Shown here in pieces: positions 17,943 to 27,791 of a stretch of DNA of 64,000 bases. Below the pieces are notes generated by a model. That model saw nothing but the letters and a program-made list of their open reading frames with translations. It made no database searches and was not told the DNA's origin. The stretch is from Kordiimonas gwangyangensis DSM 19435 = JCM 12864. Lineage in GTDB: Bacteria > Pseudomonadota > Alphaproteobacteria > Sphingomonadales > Kordiimonadaceae. The translations under genes were made by a program, and so were the position numbers. The first letter of the stretch is position 1. The number at the start of each line of letters is the position of its first letter. The stretch lies in the NCBI RefSeq assembly GCF_000375545.1, contig NZ_AQXF01000005.1, forward strand, positions 147,548-211,547. The letters run 5' to 3'.

Positions 17943-19076
17943 TTAAGATGCTTTCTTGCGCACGTAGCGCTGCTCGATAAAGGGTGTTTTTGCGACCACG
18001 GCAGGGTGGGCCTTACCGCGAATCATCAACTGCACCTCGGTGCCTTCGGCGGCCATCGCCGCTGGCACAAAACCCATCGCAACCGGGCCGCCCACAGTAG
18101 GGCCAAAACCGCCAGAGGTCACGATACCAACTTCATTGCCGTCGGCGTCCGCAATCGGCGTACCTTCACGCGCCGGGGCACGGCCCGCAGGCTTTAGGCC
18201 CACGCGTACTTTCGCAGGGCCTTCGCTGAGTTCTTTCAGGATGCGCGCCGCACCGGCAAAGTCGCCGTCCTCGCGGCGTTTCTTGCCAAGCGCGAAGGTC
18301 ACCGCTGCCTCAACCGGGCTGACGGTCGCGTCAAAATCATGGCCGGAGAGGCAGAGGCCCGCCTCAAGGCGCAGGCTGTCCCGCGCGCCAAGGCCGATGA
18401 GCTCCACATCGTCAGAGCGCAGCAGGCGCTCGGCCAGGGCTTTCACTTCACCTTCCGGGATTGAAATCTCATAGCCGTCCTCGCCGGTGTAGCCCGAGCG
18501 GGAAACCCAGCACACCACGCCTTCAAGCGTGACGGCGGTTGCTTCCATGAAACCGAGGTCAGCCACTTCAGGCGCAAGCTCCGCGAGCACATCAACCGCC
18601 TTCGGGCCCTGCAGCGCGATGAGCGCGCGGTCTTCAAGCGGTTCAACGGTGATCAGGTGACCAAGCTTTTCTTCAAGGATGCCATAATCCTTGTCCTTGC
18701 AGGCAGCGTTGACGACAACATAGAGCTTGCCGTCGGCATCGTGGGTGCGGGTGACCATCAGGTCATCCTCGATCCCGCCGTCGTCATTGAGGAGCAGCGT
18801 GTAACGCATCTTGCCCGGCTGCAGCACCTGCAGCGCACCCGGCATCAGCTTCTCAAGCGCCGCTGCGGCGTCCGAGCCGTCCTTGGAATGGATAAAACAC
18901 TGGCCCATGTGCGACACATCAAAAAGACCGGCCTTGGAGCGGCAATGTTCATGCTCTTTCATGATGCCGAGCGGATACTGAACCGGCATGGCATAACCCG
19001 CGAAAGGCACCATCTTGCCGCCGCGTTCCACATGCAGGTCATAAAGGGGGGTCTTGAGAAGTGTGTCGTCAGTCAT
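17943..19076 (-). CDS. gcvT: Aminomethyltransferase (glycine cleavage T protein)
   Basis: A 377-residue T protein that moves the one-carbon unit from aminomethyl-GcvH to tetrahydrofolate and releases ammonia. HVERGGKMVPFAGYAMPVQY near residue 14, SHMGQCFI and the SGYTGEDGYEI segment are family hallmarks. The start at 19076 is 8 bases after GGAGG. It is the first gene downstream of a tandem glycine riboswitch, so it should be made when glycine is plentiful. Confidence 0.96.
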   Translation of the reverse strand: MTDDTLLKTPLYDLHVERGGKMVPFAGYAMPVQYPLGIMKEHEHCRSKAGLFDVSHMGQCFIHSKDGSDAAAALEKLMPGALQVLQPGKMRYTLLLNDDGGIEDDLMVTRTHDADGKLYVVVNAACKDKDYGILEEKLGHLITVEPLEDRALIALQGPKAVDVLAELAPEVADLGFMEATAVTLEGVVCWVSRSGYTGEDGYEISIPEGEVKALAERLLRSDDVELIGLGARDSLRLEAGLCLSGHDFDATVSPVEAAVTFALGKKRREDGDFAGAARILKELSEGPAKVRVGLKPAGRAPAREGTPIADADGNEVGIVTSGGFGPTVGGPVAMGFVPAAMAAEGTEVQLMIRGKAHPAVVAKTPFIEQRYVRKKAS

Positions 19077-19127
19077 CAGGGCGGCCTCCGCATACGCAAT
19101 CTGCCAGTAAAGACTGGCGTCAAGCCC

Positions 19128-19328
19128 CCTCTGTCACGGAACCTGAGAGATTTGACCCGGCCATTTGGAAGCGGCCTGGCTTACCCCGTCGGTGAGCAAT
19201 GCCGTTAGGCTTTGCTGCTTTCCAGAGGGTCACTTTGCCGTGCGGTCCTTTTGCCTGAGAGTTTCCGGGGCGGTTGCTCCTTCGGCGCCGGATATGGGCT
19301 GATGCCCTCACCGATCTCTCCCGCACAG
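19128..19328 (-). ncRNA. Tandem glycine riboswitch upstream of gcvT
   Basis: Read on the minus strand, the first aptamer (about 19240-19327) begins TGCGGGAGAGATC and has GCCGAAGGAGCAA, then CTCTCAGGCAAAAGGACCGC. The second (about 19130-19232) has CTCTGGAAAGCA, CACCGACGGGGTAAGCC and ATCTCTCAGGTTCCGTGACA. These are the conserved cores of the two-aptamer glycine riboswitch, joined by a short linker. The gcvT start follows after about 50 bases. Such elements normally turn glycine cleavage genes on with glycine. Confidence 0.93.
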
Positions 19329-19428
19329 GCGATGCAGCAATCCACGAAGGGCTGTTGCGTGACCTGATGTGTCGCGATCATATGCCGGAGATGGGCGGGT
19401 GAGTCAATCGCGAAAGGAGCGGGAGACG

Positions 19429-20052
19429 CTAGTCAGCGAGCTTTTTGACATAAAGCTGGAACAAGGGCGCTTTCAGCAGTTGCAGCTTCTTGAAATGTAT
19501 ATTCACGAAGGCATCAACGGCAATTTTGGGGCACCGAAGGATGTCCGTATCGGCAGGGGCATGTTCCGACCATGTATAGTCGTCAAACACCATGACACCA
19601 CCTTTTTTCAGAAGCTTGAACCCAAGCACGGCATCACAAAGAACGTCGGGTGCCTGATGCGAGCCGTCGATATAAACAAAATCAAAGTATCCGGCTTTTC
19701 CTTCACTCAACAGGCGAGCCAGCTGAATGTCTGACTGGCCCTTGCGGATATCGATTCTAACTTTGTGTTCTGCATGTTTCGCCGCCTCCCCCACATTGTG
19801 GCGGAAGCGCGCTTCCACGCTGGCCATGTCAAAATCTGCGAGCTGATGTTCAATCCCGCCGTCCCATGTATCAACACAAAACAGCTCCAGGTCGTGACTG
19901 CCCGTCAATTTGTCAATGAGATAACAGGCGCTTGCACCCTCAAAAGAGCCGACCTCAAGAATGGTACGCGGCATCACCTTTGGGATCAGCTTATCCCAGA
20001 CGCCGCGGGCACCCTCTTCGAACCAATAATTAGTGAATTTGTAGTCGCGCAT
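19429..20052 (-). CDS. Class I SAM-dependent methyltransferase
   Basis: A 207-residue Rossmann-fold methyltransferase. The SAM-binding motif is ILEVGSFEGASACYLIDKL near residue 31, followed by FCVDTWDGG and FDFVYIDGSHQAPDV near 123, then a DDYTW loop. This fits the Methyltransf_24 group, which includes cephalosporin hydroxylase-like and macrocin O-methyltransferase-like enzymes acting on sugars or small molecules. The substrate is unknown; no sugar or polyketide gene is next to it. AAAGG lies 6 bases before the start. Confidence 0.8.
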   Translation of the reverse strand: MRDYKFTNYWFEEGARGVWDKLIPKVMPRTILEVGSFEGASACYLIDKLTGSHDLELFCVDTWDGGIEHQLADFDMASVEARFRHNVGEAAKHAEHKVRIDIRKGQSDIQLARLLSEGKAGYFDFVYIDGSHQAPDVLCDAVLGFKLLKKGGVMVFDDYTWSEHAPADTDILRCPKIAVDAFVNIHFKKLQLLKAPLFQLYVKKLAD

Positions 20053-20112
20053 CCCTCAGCCTTTCAAGCGGAGCCGTTTTGGCCCCGCCGAAACCGCCAG
20101 GGCTTACTGACC

Positions 20113-20619
20113 CTAGCGTTCCATATTGAACACGACGTCCTGCGCATCCATCTGGAAGCCAAGCAGAACCTCGTAGTTATAGCGACGCGCCTGCGCAATC
20201 GTCGGAATATGCTGGGAAATGACCTCTTTCGAGCGCGCAAAACCTTTGCTGTCGAACGTCAGTTTCACATCGAACACTTCTTTGGAAACGATCTGGCTGT
20301 TGTCTTTCAGGACCGCCACAAAGTAAGGCAGCGTGATTTCACGAGCGGAGAATGCCGGACCCGCTGTCGCACCAACAAAGAAGGTCACCTTGGAATCAAC
20401 GGCTTCACCCTCGGTGCAGTCGGTTGTCACATCCATGATTGAGGCAGTGTACATCACGTCTTCCGTGGTGCGTCCCTCGCCCTTGAACTGTGTAAGGGTA
20501 TTCATGTCCCCCACCACTGCAACTGCCGGACAGCGCGACACAACAACTTCAAGCGGGCTCCTGTTACAGGCAGCCAGCATCAAGGTGAGTGCCGCCAAAA
20601 GCGCAAAACGAACCGACAT
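20113..20619 (-). CDS. Putative lipoprotein of unknown function
   Basis: A 168-residue protein with a signal peptide ending in the lipobox LAAC (about residues 14-17), so it is probably lipid-anchored in the envelope. Beyond that I do not recognise a family; the rest is predicted mostly beta and contains one more cysteine pair region (SRCPAVAVV, TTDCTEGEA). The ATG at 20619 is 6 bases after AAGGG; a TTG at 20634 in the same frame is less likely. It is divergent from ispH. Confidence 0.7.
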   Translation of the reverse strand: MSVRFALLAALTLMLAACNRSPLEVVVSRCPAVAVVGDMNTLTQFKGEGRTTEDVMYTASIMDVTTDCTEGEAVDSKVTFFVGATAGPAFSAREITLPYFVAVLKDNSQIVSKEVFDVKLTFDSKGFARSKEVISQHIPTIAQARRYNYEVLLGFQMDAQDVVFNMER

Positions 20620-20911
20620 CAAAAACCCTTTCAATAAATCACTTGAGCGCCAGCGACTTGAAGCTTTCCTGCTATATCACCGTGCCGAATTTGGCGGCGA
20701 TCATAAAAAGAAGATAGCTCAAGCGCAAGCGGACATCTGGTCGCCATATTCATCTTGATTGATATGACCCTGCGCCCACGTTTACCCATGACTGTTACGC
20801 TATGGTGGAAGGGTGGCGAAAATAGGGCTCGCAAACCCATACGCACGCTTGACCCAGCCATGCTTGGCGGTTAGCTAATGAGGGAAATGTTCCCCCAAGG
20901 AGAAGATGCAA

Positions 20912-21868
20912 ATGGCATCGGCGAAATCAGCTCCACTCCGTATCCTGCTTGCCAACCCGCGCGGCTTCTGCGCTGGCGTTGACCGCGCAATCAAGATCGT
21001 CGAGCTCGCGATCAAGAAATTCGGCGCACCGGTTTATGTGCGGCACGAGATTGTGCACAACCGTTATGTCGTCGAGGGGCTTGAGGCCCAAGGCGCGGTG
21101 TTTGTGGACGAACTTGACGAGGTACCGGACGATGTGCCGGTAGTCTTCTCCGCCCACGGTGTACCCAAGTCGGTGCCGGCGGAAGCTGAAAAGCGCAAGA
21201 TGATCTATGTGGATGCGACCTGCCCCTTGGTGAGCAAGGTGCACCGCGAGGTGGAGCGCCACCAGAGCCATGGCCGCCATATCCTGATGATCGGCCACGC
21301 AGGCCACCCGGAAGTCGTTGGCACCATGGGACAAGTGCCCGAAGGCTCCATGACCCTTATCGAGACCGTGGAAGACGTGGAAAAGGTAAACCCCGCCGAC
21401 CCTGCCGAACTGTCGTTCGTGACCCAGACCACGCTTTCCGTGGATGACACTATTGAGATTGTCGCGGCGCTCGAGCGCCGCTTCCCTGGCCTTACGAAGC
21501 CCAAGAAAGAAGACATCTGTTACGCCACTACCAACCGGCAGGTTGCCGTGAAAGAGGTGGCCGCACAGGCAGACCGTGTGATTGTGATTGGCTCGCCCAA
21601 TTCCTCCAACAGTCGCCGCCTTGTGGAAGTCGCTGAAAAGGCGGGCTGTTCGGCGCGCCTTGTGCTGCGCGCTGCTGATCTCGACTGGGACTGGCTTAAA
21701 GGTGCCACAGCTGTCGGTATTTCTGCTGGCGCAAGCGCTCCGGAAATCCTCGTAGAGGAGGTCATCACCGCGCTCAAGGAACATTATGACGCGAAGGTAG
21801 AACTCGTCACCACTGCAGAAGAGGATGTGACCTTCAAGGTTCCACCAATCCTCAAGGACGTTGCCTGA
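20912..21868 (+). CDS. ispH: 4-hydroxy-3-methylbut-2-enyl diphosphate reductase
   Basis: IspH makes isopentenyl and dimethylallyl diphosphate in the last step of the MEP pathway using a 4Fe-4S cluster. The three cluster cysteines are in [23 protein letters not shown] and [10 protein letters not shown]. About 318 residues, full length. The ATG at 20912 lies 9 bases after AGGAG; an in-frame ATG at 20906 is only 3 bases away from it and less likely. The stop overlaps the thrB start (TGATG). Confidence 0.96.
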   Translation: MASAKSAPLRILLANPRGFCAGVDRAIKIVELAIKKFGAPVYVRHEIVHNRYVVEGLEAQGAVFVDELDEVPDDVPVVFSAHGVPKSVPAEAEKRKMIYVDATCPLVSKVHREVERHQSHGRHILMIGHAGHPEVVGTMGQVPEGSMTLIETVEDVEKVNPADPAELSFVTQTTLSVDDTIEIVAALERRFPGLTKPKKEDICYATTNRQVAVKEVAAQADRVIVIGSPNSSNSRRLVEVAEKAGCSARLVLRAADLDWDWLKGATAVGISAGASAPEILVEEVITALKEHYDAKVELVTTAEEDVTFKVPPILKDVA

Positions 21869-22827
21869 TGGCGGTTTATACGCACGTCGATGACCGCACG
21901 CTCGCAGACTTTCTATCCGGGTATGATGTAGGCACCGCCACTAGCTTCAAGGGTATCGCGGAGGGGGTGGAGAACTCGAATTATCTGCTCGAGACCACTA
22001 AAGCGCGCTTCATTCTGACGCTATATGAGAAGCGGGCCGACCCGAAGGACCTGCCCTACTTCCTCAACATGATGGAACATCTGGCCGGTAACGGCATCCC
22101 CTCGCCTTTGCCCATTCGGGCAAATGACGGTGACGCGCTGCGCACACTGTCCGGACGCCCGGCATGCCTTATCAGTTTCCTGACAGGTGTTAGCGTCAAA
22201 TATCCGAGCGCAGACCAGTGTGCGGAACTTGGCGCAATGCTCGCGCGCATGCACAAGGCTGCAGAGGGTTTTGGCGAGGTTCGCGAAAACAACCTATCCA
22301 TCGACGGCTGGCACAAGCTCGCCGAAGCAACCCGAGACCGCGCCGACGAGGTTATGCCAGGGCTTGCAGCACTTATTGCTGACGAGTTGGCATATCTCGA
22401 CGCCAAGTGGCCGTCAGGCCTCCCGAGGGGCACAATTCACGCTGACCTGTTTCCGGACAATGTTCTTTTCTCAGGCGACAAGATCACCGGCGTGATCGAC
22501 TTCTATTTTGGTTGCACCGACTATTTCGCCTATGACATCGCGATCTGCATCAATGCATGGTGCTTTGACGGGGAGCAACGTTTTGATGCGGTGCGCGCAA
22601 AGAGGCTGACCGAGCTTTATGATACACACCGGCGGTTGACCGGTGCGGAGGTTGCTGCTTTGCCAATGCTGTGCCGCGGCGCGGCACTACGCTTCCTGCT
22701 AACGCGCCTCTATGATTGGCTAAATCCGGTCGAGGACGCCGTGGTGAAGCCGCACAATCCCCTTGAATATGTGCGTAAGCTCAAGTTCCACCAGCAAGTG
22801 CGGGACGCGGCTGACTATGTCGTCTAA
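21868..22827 (+). CDS. thrB: Homoserine kinase (ThrB, aminoglycoside phosphotransferase fold)
   Basis: A 319-residue homoserine kinase of the alphaproteobacterial type with a choline/aminoglycoside kinase fold rather than the GHMP fold. It opens [20 protein letters not shown], and the catalytic loop is [14 protein letters not shown] near residue 188, with GVIDFYFG following. It phosphorylates homoserine for threonine synthesis; thrC is in this window at 33.5-34.9 kb. Translationally coupled to ispH and overlaps rnhA by 11 bases. Confidence 0.94.
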   Translation: MAVYTHVDDRTLADFLSGYDVGTATSFKGIAEGVENSNYLLETTKARFILTLYEKRADPKDLPYFLNMMEHLAGNGIPSPLPIRANDGDALRTLSGRPACLISFLTGVSVKYPSADQCAELGAMLARMHKAAEGFGEVRENNLSIDGWHKLAEATRDRADEVMPGLAALIADELAYLDAKWPSGLPRGTIHADLFPDNVLFSGDKITGVIDFYFGCTDYFAYDIAICINAWCFDGEQRFDAVRAKRLTELYDTHRRLTGAEVAALPMLCRGAALRFLLTRLYDWLNPVEDAVVKPHNPLEYVRKLKFHQQVRDAADYVV

Positions 22828-23263
22828 GCGGGTGGTAGAAATATATACGGATGGCGCTTGCTCCGGCAATCCGGGTCCCGGTGGCTGGGGCGCCCTGCTC
22901 CTCTATGGTGAGCATGAAAAAGAGCTGACCGGCGGTGAAATGAACACCACCAACAACCGCATGGAACTGACCGCAGCCATTGAAGCGCTCGGCGCGCTTA
23001 CCCGACCATGCACCGTCAAACTGCACACCGACAGCACATACGTGCGCGACGGCATCATGAAATGGGTGCACGGTTGGAAGAAAAACGGCTGGCGCACAGC
23101 GAACAAGAAGCCGGTCAAGAACTCGGACCTCTGGCAAGCGCTTGAAGCGGCTGTCCGCAAGCATGATGTGGAATGGATATGGGTCAAGGGCCATGCAGGC
23201 GACCCCGGCAACGAACGCGCGGATGCCCTCGCCAATCAAGGCATGGCCCCCTACAAACCCTGA
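22817..23263 (+). CDS. rnhA: Ribonuclease HI
   Basis: A 148-residue RNase H1 that cleaves RNA in RNA-DNA hybrids. The four catalytic acids are visible: Asp in [11 protein letters not shown], Glu in NRMELTAA, Asp in LHTDSTYV and Asp in NERADALA. The start is the ATG inside the end of thrB, giving an 11-base overlap. The order ispH-thrB-rnhA is common in alphaproteobacteria and supports one operon. Confidence 0.96.
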   Translation: MSSKRVVEIYTDGACSGNPGPGGWGALLLYGEHEKELTGGEMNTTNNRMELTAAIEALGALTRPCTVKLHTDSTYVRDGIMKWVHGWKKNGWRTANKKPVKNSDLWQALEAAVRKHDVEWIWVKGHAGDPGNERADALANQGMAPYKP

Positions 23264-23477
23264 ATGCTGCCCAACTACACATTGCTGACCTTAAGCTGAA
23301 ACCCTGCCTTTTGCGTCATTACCGTGCAATGACGAAGGATGTGGGCGCGCCTTCCCTGCATGTTTTTGGACAGCCACAAGAATGACAGCAGAAGCGCAAA
23401 ATTGCGTTGATCTATGGCAAAATAGAGCGTTGGCAGATATAGTGCCGACCAACAGAACGCCTTTTCGGGGAGGGAAT

Positions 23478-24605
23478 ATGCGCCTGTCATTCGTCGCACT
23501 GTGTGCAATCGTCAGTTTTTCTGGGACTAGCGCAAGCGCTGACTTGGGGTCGACACTAGACACACTTGTACCAGCAGCGATCGAGAAGGAGCTGGCCTCC
23601 CCCAAAGTAACTGGCATTACGATTGCTGTTGGCGCAGACAACCGGATCGCTTACGCGGCTGGCTTTGGGACCGCAAACGCGGAGACAGGGACAGCGGTTA
23701 CACCCGAAACCCAGATGCGCGTTGGCAGCATTTCCAAGGTGTTTACCGCGGCTCTTCTCGGCAAACTGTATGAAGATGGCAAGCTCGACCTCGATGCACA
23801 AGTAAGCAACTATGTCCCTGACTTTGAGGGCAAGGAATGGCCCGTCAGCCTGCGACAGATAGGTGCCCATATGGCAGGCATTCGGCACTACAAGGGGGAC
23901 GAATTCCTCAACACGCATCACTTTGAAAGCGTGAATGAAGGCATTCAGATGTTCGTGCACGATCCTCTCGTCTTCGAGCCCGGCACAAAGGTTTCTTATT
24001 CAAGCCACGCATGGAACCTATTGAGCGCGGCACTTGAAGGTGCGTCGGGCGAGGAATTTTTGCCCATGATGCAGGAGCGCGTATTCACACCGCTTGAGAT
24101 GCGTGACACTGCGGCGGAAGACGCCACGCACGAGTTTCCTGCCCTCTCAGCATTTCATGTCAATGAAGACGACAAGCCGGTAATAGCCCCCTTTGTCGAT
24201 AACAGCTACAAATGGGCCGGCGGCGGGTTTATCGCCACCGCATCAGATATTGTACGTTTTGGTCTCGCCCATACGGAGCCAGGCTTTCTCAAGAAAGAGA
24301 CACTCGACCTCCTGTTCACCGAACAGTTCACTAAAGCTGGCAGCCCTGCAGGCTTCGGTATCGGCTGGATGACGGCCAGCAACATGCACGCCCGCCTTAT
24401 CCGTTCCGGGCTCGCGGACTATACCCGTGTCGTACATGAACATCTTGTCTGGCATTCCGGAGGCTCCATGGGCGGCGTAGCCCTGCTGCTGGTCGACCCG
24501 GAACACGATGTAGCCATCGCTTTGATGGCGAACCACGGGGAATCCTTCCCTGCCCTTCTTCGCATCGGCGTCTACGCACTTGGAATCGCGCTGAGCGAGA
24601 AATAA
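23478..24605 (+). CDS. Serine hydrolase of the class C beta-lactamase family, secreted
   Basis: A 375-residue protein with a signal peptide (about 1-22). The SxxK nucleophile motif is SISK at 84-87 (VGSISKVFT), the tyrosine motif is YSS near 174 and HSGG near the C-terminus stands in for KTG. This fits the beta-lactamase/D-alanyl-D-alanine peptidase/esterase group; real beta-lactam hydrolysis is not implied. The ATG at 23478 is preceded by GGGGAGGG. A strong terminator follows. A second such gene is at 50.1-51.3 kb. Confidence 0.87.
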   Translation: MRLSFVALCAIVSFSGTSASADLGSTLDTLVPAAIEKELASPKVTGITIAVGADNRIAYAAGFGTANAETGTAVTPETQMRVGSISKVFTAALLGKLYEDGKLDLDAQVSNYVPDFEGKEWPVSLRQIGAHMAGIRHYKGDEFLNTHHFESVNEGIQMFVHDPLVFEPGTKVSYSSHAWNLLSAALEGASGEEFLPMMQERVFTPLEMRDTAAEDATHEFPALSAFHVNEDDKPVIAPFVDNSYKWAGGGFIATASDIVRFGLAHTEPGFLKKETLDLLFTEQFTKAGSPAGFGIGWMTASNMHARLIRSGLADYTRVVHEHLVWHSGGSMGGVALLLVDPEHDVAIALMANHGESFPALLRIGVYALGIALSEK

Positions 24606-24640
24606 AAAGCGCCCCTTCGTTCGCGAAGGAGCGCTTTCCG
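24604..24640 (+). terminator. Intrinsic terminator, serine hydrolase / M28 peptidase convergence
   Basis: AAAGCGC and CCTTCG pair with CGAAGG and GCGCTTT around a TTCG loop and one mismatch. A/T runs flank both sides, so it probably serves both convergent genes. Confidence 0.82.
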
Positions 24641-24660
24641 AATTCATTTAACCGCCTTGG

Positions 24661-26322
24661 TTATTTCCCGAAGGTGTCACCAAAGAAATCGCCTGAATTC
24701 CAGGTTGGCCGTTTGTTGGCATTTGCAACCGCATTGGTGATAAGCCAGTTCACCTTCGCAAACTTGGCCCCCGCGTCATAGTTGATGGTCTGTGACAAAT
24801 CATCGTGCGGGGAGTGGTAGGTCTTGCCGAGAAACTCGCGGAAGATTGCGCCACCATCTTCACCGAGCGTGGTTTTGCCCCAGCCGGTGACAAGGAACAC
24901 ACTCGGTATGCCCTGCTGCACAAACCTATAGTGGTCACTGCGCGTGAAGATGCCCTCTTCCGGCATTGGGTCCGGGCTAAGCGTCAACCCAATTGTCGCC
25001 AGCGCTTCTTCCGTCACCGGACCAAGGCTTGAACGGTCTGCACCGAACGCCACCACGTCGCTGAAATCGTATAGCAGGATCGGCATATCGAGGTTGACGT
25101 TGGCAACCATTTGCTCACGCGCAACTGTTGGGAAATGCGCGAAATACTCTGCCCCCAACAAGCCTTTTTCTTCCGCGACAACGGCGGCAAAAAGGATAGA
25201 GCGGCGCGGTTTTACGTCAGCACGTGCATAGGCGCGCGCAACTTCCATCATCACCGACACACCGGTAGCGTTGTCGATAGCGCCGTTGTTGATCTTGTCA
25301 TCACCCTTGGGGTGAAGGCTTTCACCAATATGATCAAGGTGCGCCGACAGCACGACATATTCGTCTTTCAGTTTAGGATCAGAGCCTTCAATCACACCCA
25401 GCACATTCGGGCTATTGAACACTTCAGAAAGAACACTCTCACGCTTGATGTGGGCGACCACACCCGTGTCAAAACCTTCTGGCGCACCGGCCTCGGCGAT
25501 CTGCATTTCGTCTTCGAACGATTTACCGGCCGCTGCGAAAATCTGCTTTGCTACGTCGTGGCTAATGCTTGCGTTCGCAGGCACATCCTGCACTTCGCTT
25601 TCGGTACCAGCAGGCATTACCCAGTCAAAGGATTCATAATCCAGATAGTTCTTGAGACGAGAGAACGGCCGGCGCTTCTCGTTTGAGAGCGAGTTCACCG
25701 TGATGTAGCCAACCGCACCGCGTTTCGCGAGTTCGGACTTCTTTGTTGTGGATGAGCCGTGGTGCGCACGGATTTCCGTTTGGAAGGTGGTTGGCGCACC
25801 GGAAATGACGAGCACAACCTTGCCTTCAAGGTCCAGCCCTTTCAGGTCGTCATGCCCCAGTTCTGGCGCATAAATGCCGTAGCCTGCGAACACGATATCA
25901 CCTGTCGCGTCGCCCGCCGGGCTGCGCACATCGCCGCTGACATAAAAATCATCACCGAGTGCAAGCGCCTTCTCTTCACCTGCAATGGTGAGGGACATGG
26001 CCGCGGTTTCCCGGTTCAGCTTGGCTTTCTGGAACGGCACTTCCTGGAAATAGGTGCCGTTCTCACCAAGCGGCTTGAGGCCGAGACGCGCGTATTCAGC
26101 CGCCACATAGTTTGCAGCAATGCGGTAGCCTTCGCTGCCGGTATCGCGCCCACGCAGCAGGTCGTCCGCCAGGAAGGTCACATCGGCCTTGATGCGTTCT
26201 GCACTGAACATTGGAATGGAATTATCGGATGACGCCTTCTCTACCTGCGCTCCGTTGCAGGCAGCAAGCGTTGCAAATGCAAGGACGGAGAGGCCCCTGC
26301 GCAAAGCTGTTTTTATTTTCAC
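24661..26322 (-). CDS. M28 family zinc aminopeptidase, lipoprotein
   Basis: A 553-residue secreted metallopeptidase. A lipobox (TLAAC, Cys22) ends the signal peptide. A PA-type insert lies about 130-260, then the M28 catalytic domain with metal ligands in LSAHLDHIG, GAIDNATGVS, AEEKGLLGAEY, NLDMPI and a late SPHDDLSQ. It should remove N-terminal residues from peptides in the envelope. I chose the GTG at 26322, 4 bases after GGGAAAG, over a GTG at 26349. Convergent with the serine hydrolase gene. Confidence 0.88.
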   Translation of the reverse strand: MKIKTALRRGLSVLAFATLAACNGAQVEKASSDNSIPMFSAERIKADVTFLADDLLRGRDTGSEGYRIAANYVAAEYARLGLKPLGENGTYFQEVPFQKAKLNRETAAMSLTIAGEEKALALGDDFYVSGDVRSPAGDATGDIVFAGYGIYAPELGHDDLKGLDLEGKVVLVISGAPTTFQTEIRAHHGSSTTKKSELAKRGAVGYITVNSLSNEKRRPFSRLKNYLDYESFDWVMPAGTESEVQDVPANASISHDVAKQIFAAAGKSFEDEMQIAEAGAPEGFDTGVVAHIKRESVLSEVFNSPNVLGVIEGSDPKLKDEYVVLSAHLDHIGESLHPKGDDKINNGAIDNATGVSVMMEVARAYARADVKPRRSILFAAVVAEEKGLLGAEYFAHFPTVAREQMVANVNLDMPILLYDFSDVVAFGADRSSLGPVTEEALATIGLTLSPDPMPEEGIFTRSDHYRFVQQGIPSVFLVTGWGKTTLGEDGGAIFREFLGKTYHSPHDDLSQTINYDAGAKFAKVNWLITNAVANANKRPTWNSGDFFGDTFGK

Positions 26323-26476
26323 GTTTCTTTCCCAAATAGCACCGCGCACCCCTGCACGGCATGTCGTGTCTCAAACCCTTTAAGGGCCTTTTGTTATCAA
26401 TTGTGAGGATACCGGCGCAGGGTGATTAGTCAATCAAAGGCGGCCTATGATGCGCCCAGCTGTGCCGCCACAGCGA

Positions 26477-27760
26477 TCAATGCTGCTTCAGCGCTTCCAC
26501 AACGGCCCAAAGGCGGTCCTGTCCCCATAGTGTTTCGCTGCCGATGCGGAACGTTGGCACGCCCCAACTGCCACTCATCAGCATCATCTGGCGGTTCTTT
26601 TCCGCCATAGGTTGCCAAACATCGGCGGGCATGGCGCCAGAGAGCTTGGACGCGGAAATACCAGCACGTTCGAGAACTTGGGCAAGGCCGCGATCAGTGC
26701 TGGCGTCAATCCCCTCCGCGAACACAGCGCGGGAGAGTGCTTTGAAGAATGCTATATCTTCACCATCCTCCGCCAGTCTGAAGCCTAAGGCCATGGCCCT
26801 GCGCGTTGCCTCGCCAAGCGGGTCCACTATACGACCAAACGGCAAATTCTCGATGCGCGCCTCTCGTTTGGTATCAAAAAGAATGTACCGCGCTTTGGTG
26901 GAAGGAACCTTCAACCCCCGCATGACCATCGGCAGTACAGGGCGAATCTTCAGCCGTACGCCAGAGATGCCAGCAAGCTCAGAAGCGAGGTGAATGCCTA
27001 AGTAACTGTATGGGCTGCGTACGGAATAAAATAGCTCAAGCGTGCGCCCTGTTACTGTCCGGTCCAAGCTTTCAAGGCCATAACGCCACAGGCGCGTTAG
27101 CTCAAAATGCACTTCTCCGTCACCGAGGCCAAGGCGGTTTAATCGCCGCTCAAGATGGTCAAGCCGGTCAAGGCCTGGGTAAAATTCACCCGCGTAATAG
27201 AGGTTGCCGGAAGCATAGTGGCCCAAGCCACGAAGCAGGCGCTCGTTGTCCTCGAGCACTTTCTCATCGATGTCTGCGGCCACACAAAGACTGCGCACCG
27301 CTTTGACATCCTGCTTCCAGAGCGCCGCACCCACTTCCTCTGCAACGCTGAAAAAGTTGGGATCATCCTGAAGGCGGGCTAGATAACGGTTCGCCATACC
27401 AACCGCCAGTCGGTCAGGCACCGTCGCACTGGACGGAAAGCCGAGGCCATAGAGGCGCGCGAGCCGCGTGGCATCAAGGATGCTGTAAGCCTCAAACCGC
27501 TGCGGGTCCGGGTACATATTGGCGGGTAGCCGCTCTACAACGCGTGGTGAAATCTTGATATCAAAGCGGGCGGCAAGGTCAGGTAGAACCTGCACCATGA
27601 GCTGGCTGTAGGGGTCGTCAGCACGGTGGAAATAAATAATTTCATGCGGCTGGCGGCGTAGTCGCCGCGCCATTTCCGCAGTCGAGCGCCGAAGCGCCAG
27701 ATGCGTGTCGCCCGTCAGATAGGCGACCGCATAAGATTTCAAAACGTTGGCCAAAGTCAT
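26477..27760 (-). CDS. Duplicated DsbA/HCCA isomerase-like thioredoxin-fold protein
   Basis: A 427-residue protein made of two thioredoxin-like modules. The second starts at LELFYSVRSPYSYLG (241-255), the signature of 2-hydroxychromene-2-carboxylate isomerases and other DsbA-like transferases, and has the cis-Pro loop GVPTF (400-404). The first starts at IIYFHRADDPYSQL (41-54) in the same layout. Neither has a CXXC pair, so thiol oxidase activity is unlikely; a glutathione-dependent isomerase or transferase is possible. It is last in a three-gene operon after a stomatin-like gene and nfeD (31-base gap). No signal peptide is evident. Confidence 0.82.
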   Translation of the reverse strand: MTLANVLKSYAVAYLTGDTHLALRRSTAEMARRLRRQPHEIIYFHRADDPYSQLMVQVLPDLAARFDIKISPRVVERLPANMYPDPQRFEAYSILDATRLARLYGLGFPSSATVPDRLAVGMANRYLARLQDDPNFFSVAEEVGAALWKQDVKAVRSLCVAADIDEKVLEDNERLLRGLGHYASGNLYYAGEFYPGLDRLDHLERRLNRLGLGDGEVHFELTRLWRYGLESLDRTVTGRTLELFYSVRSPYSYLGIHLASELAGISGVRLKIRPVLPMVMRGLKVPSTKARYILFDTKREARIENLPFGRIVDPLGEATRRAMALGFRLAEDGEDIAFFKALSRAVFAEGIDASTDRGLAQVLERAGISASKLSGAMPADVWQPMAEKNRQMMLMSGSWGVPTFRIGSETLWGQDRLWAVVEALKQH

Positions 27761-27791
27761 GGAAAGCTGATGGTCGAAAAAGGTGCCCCTG

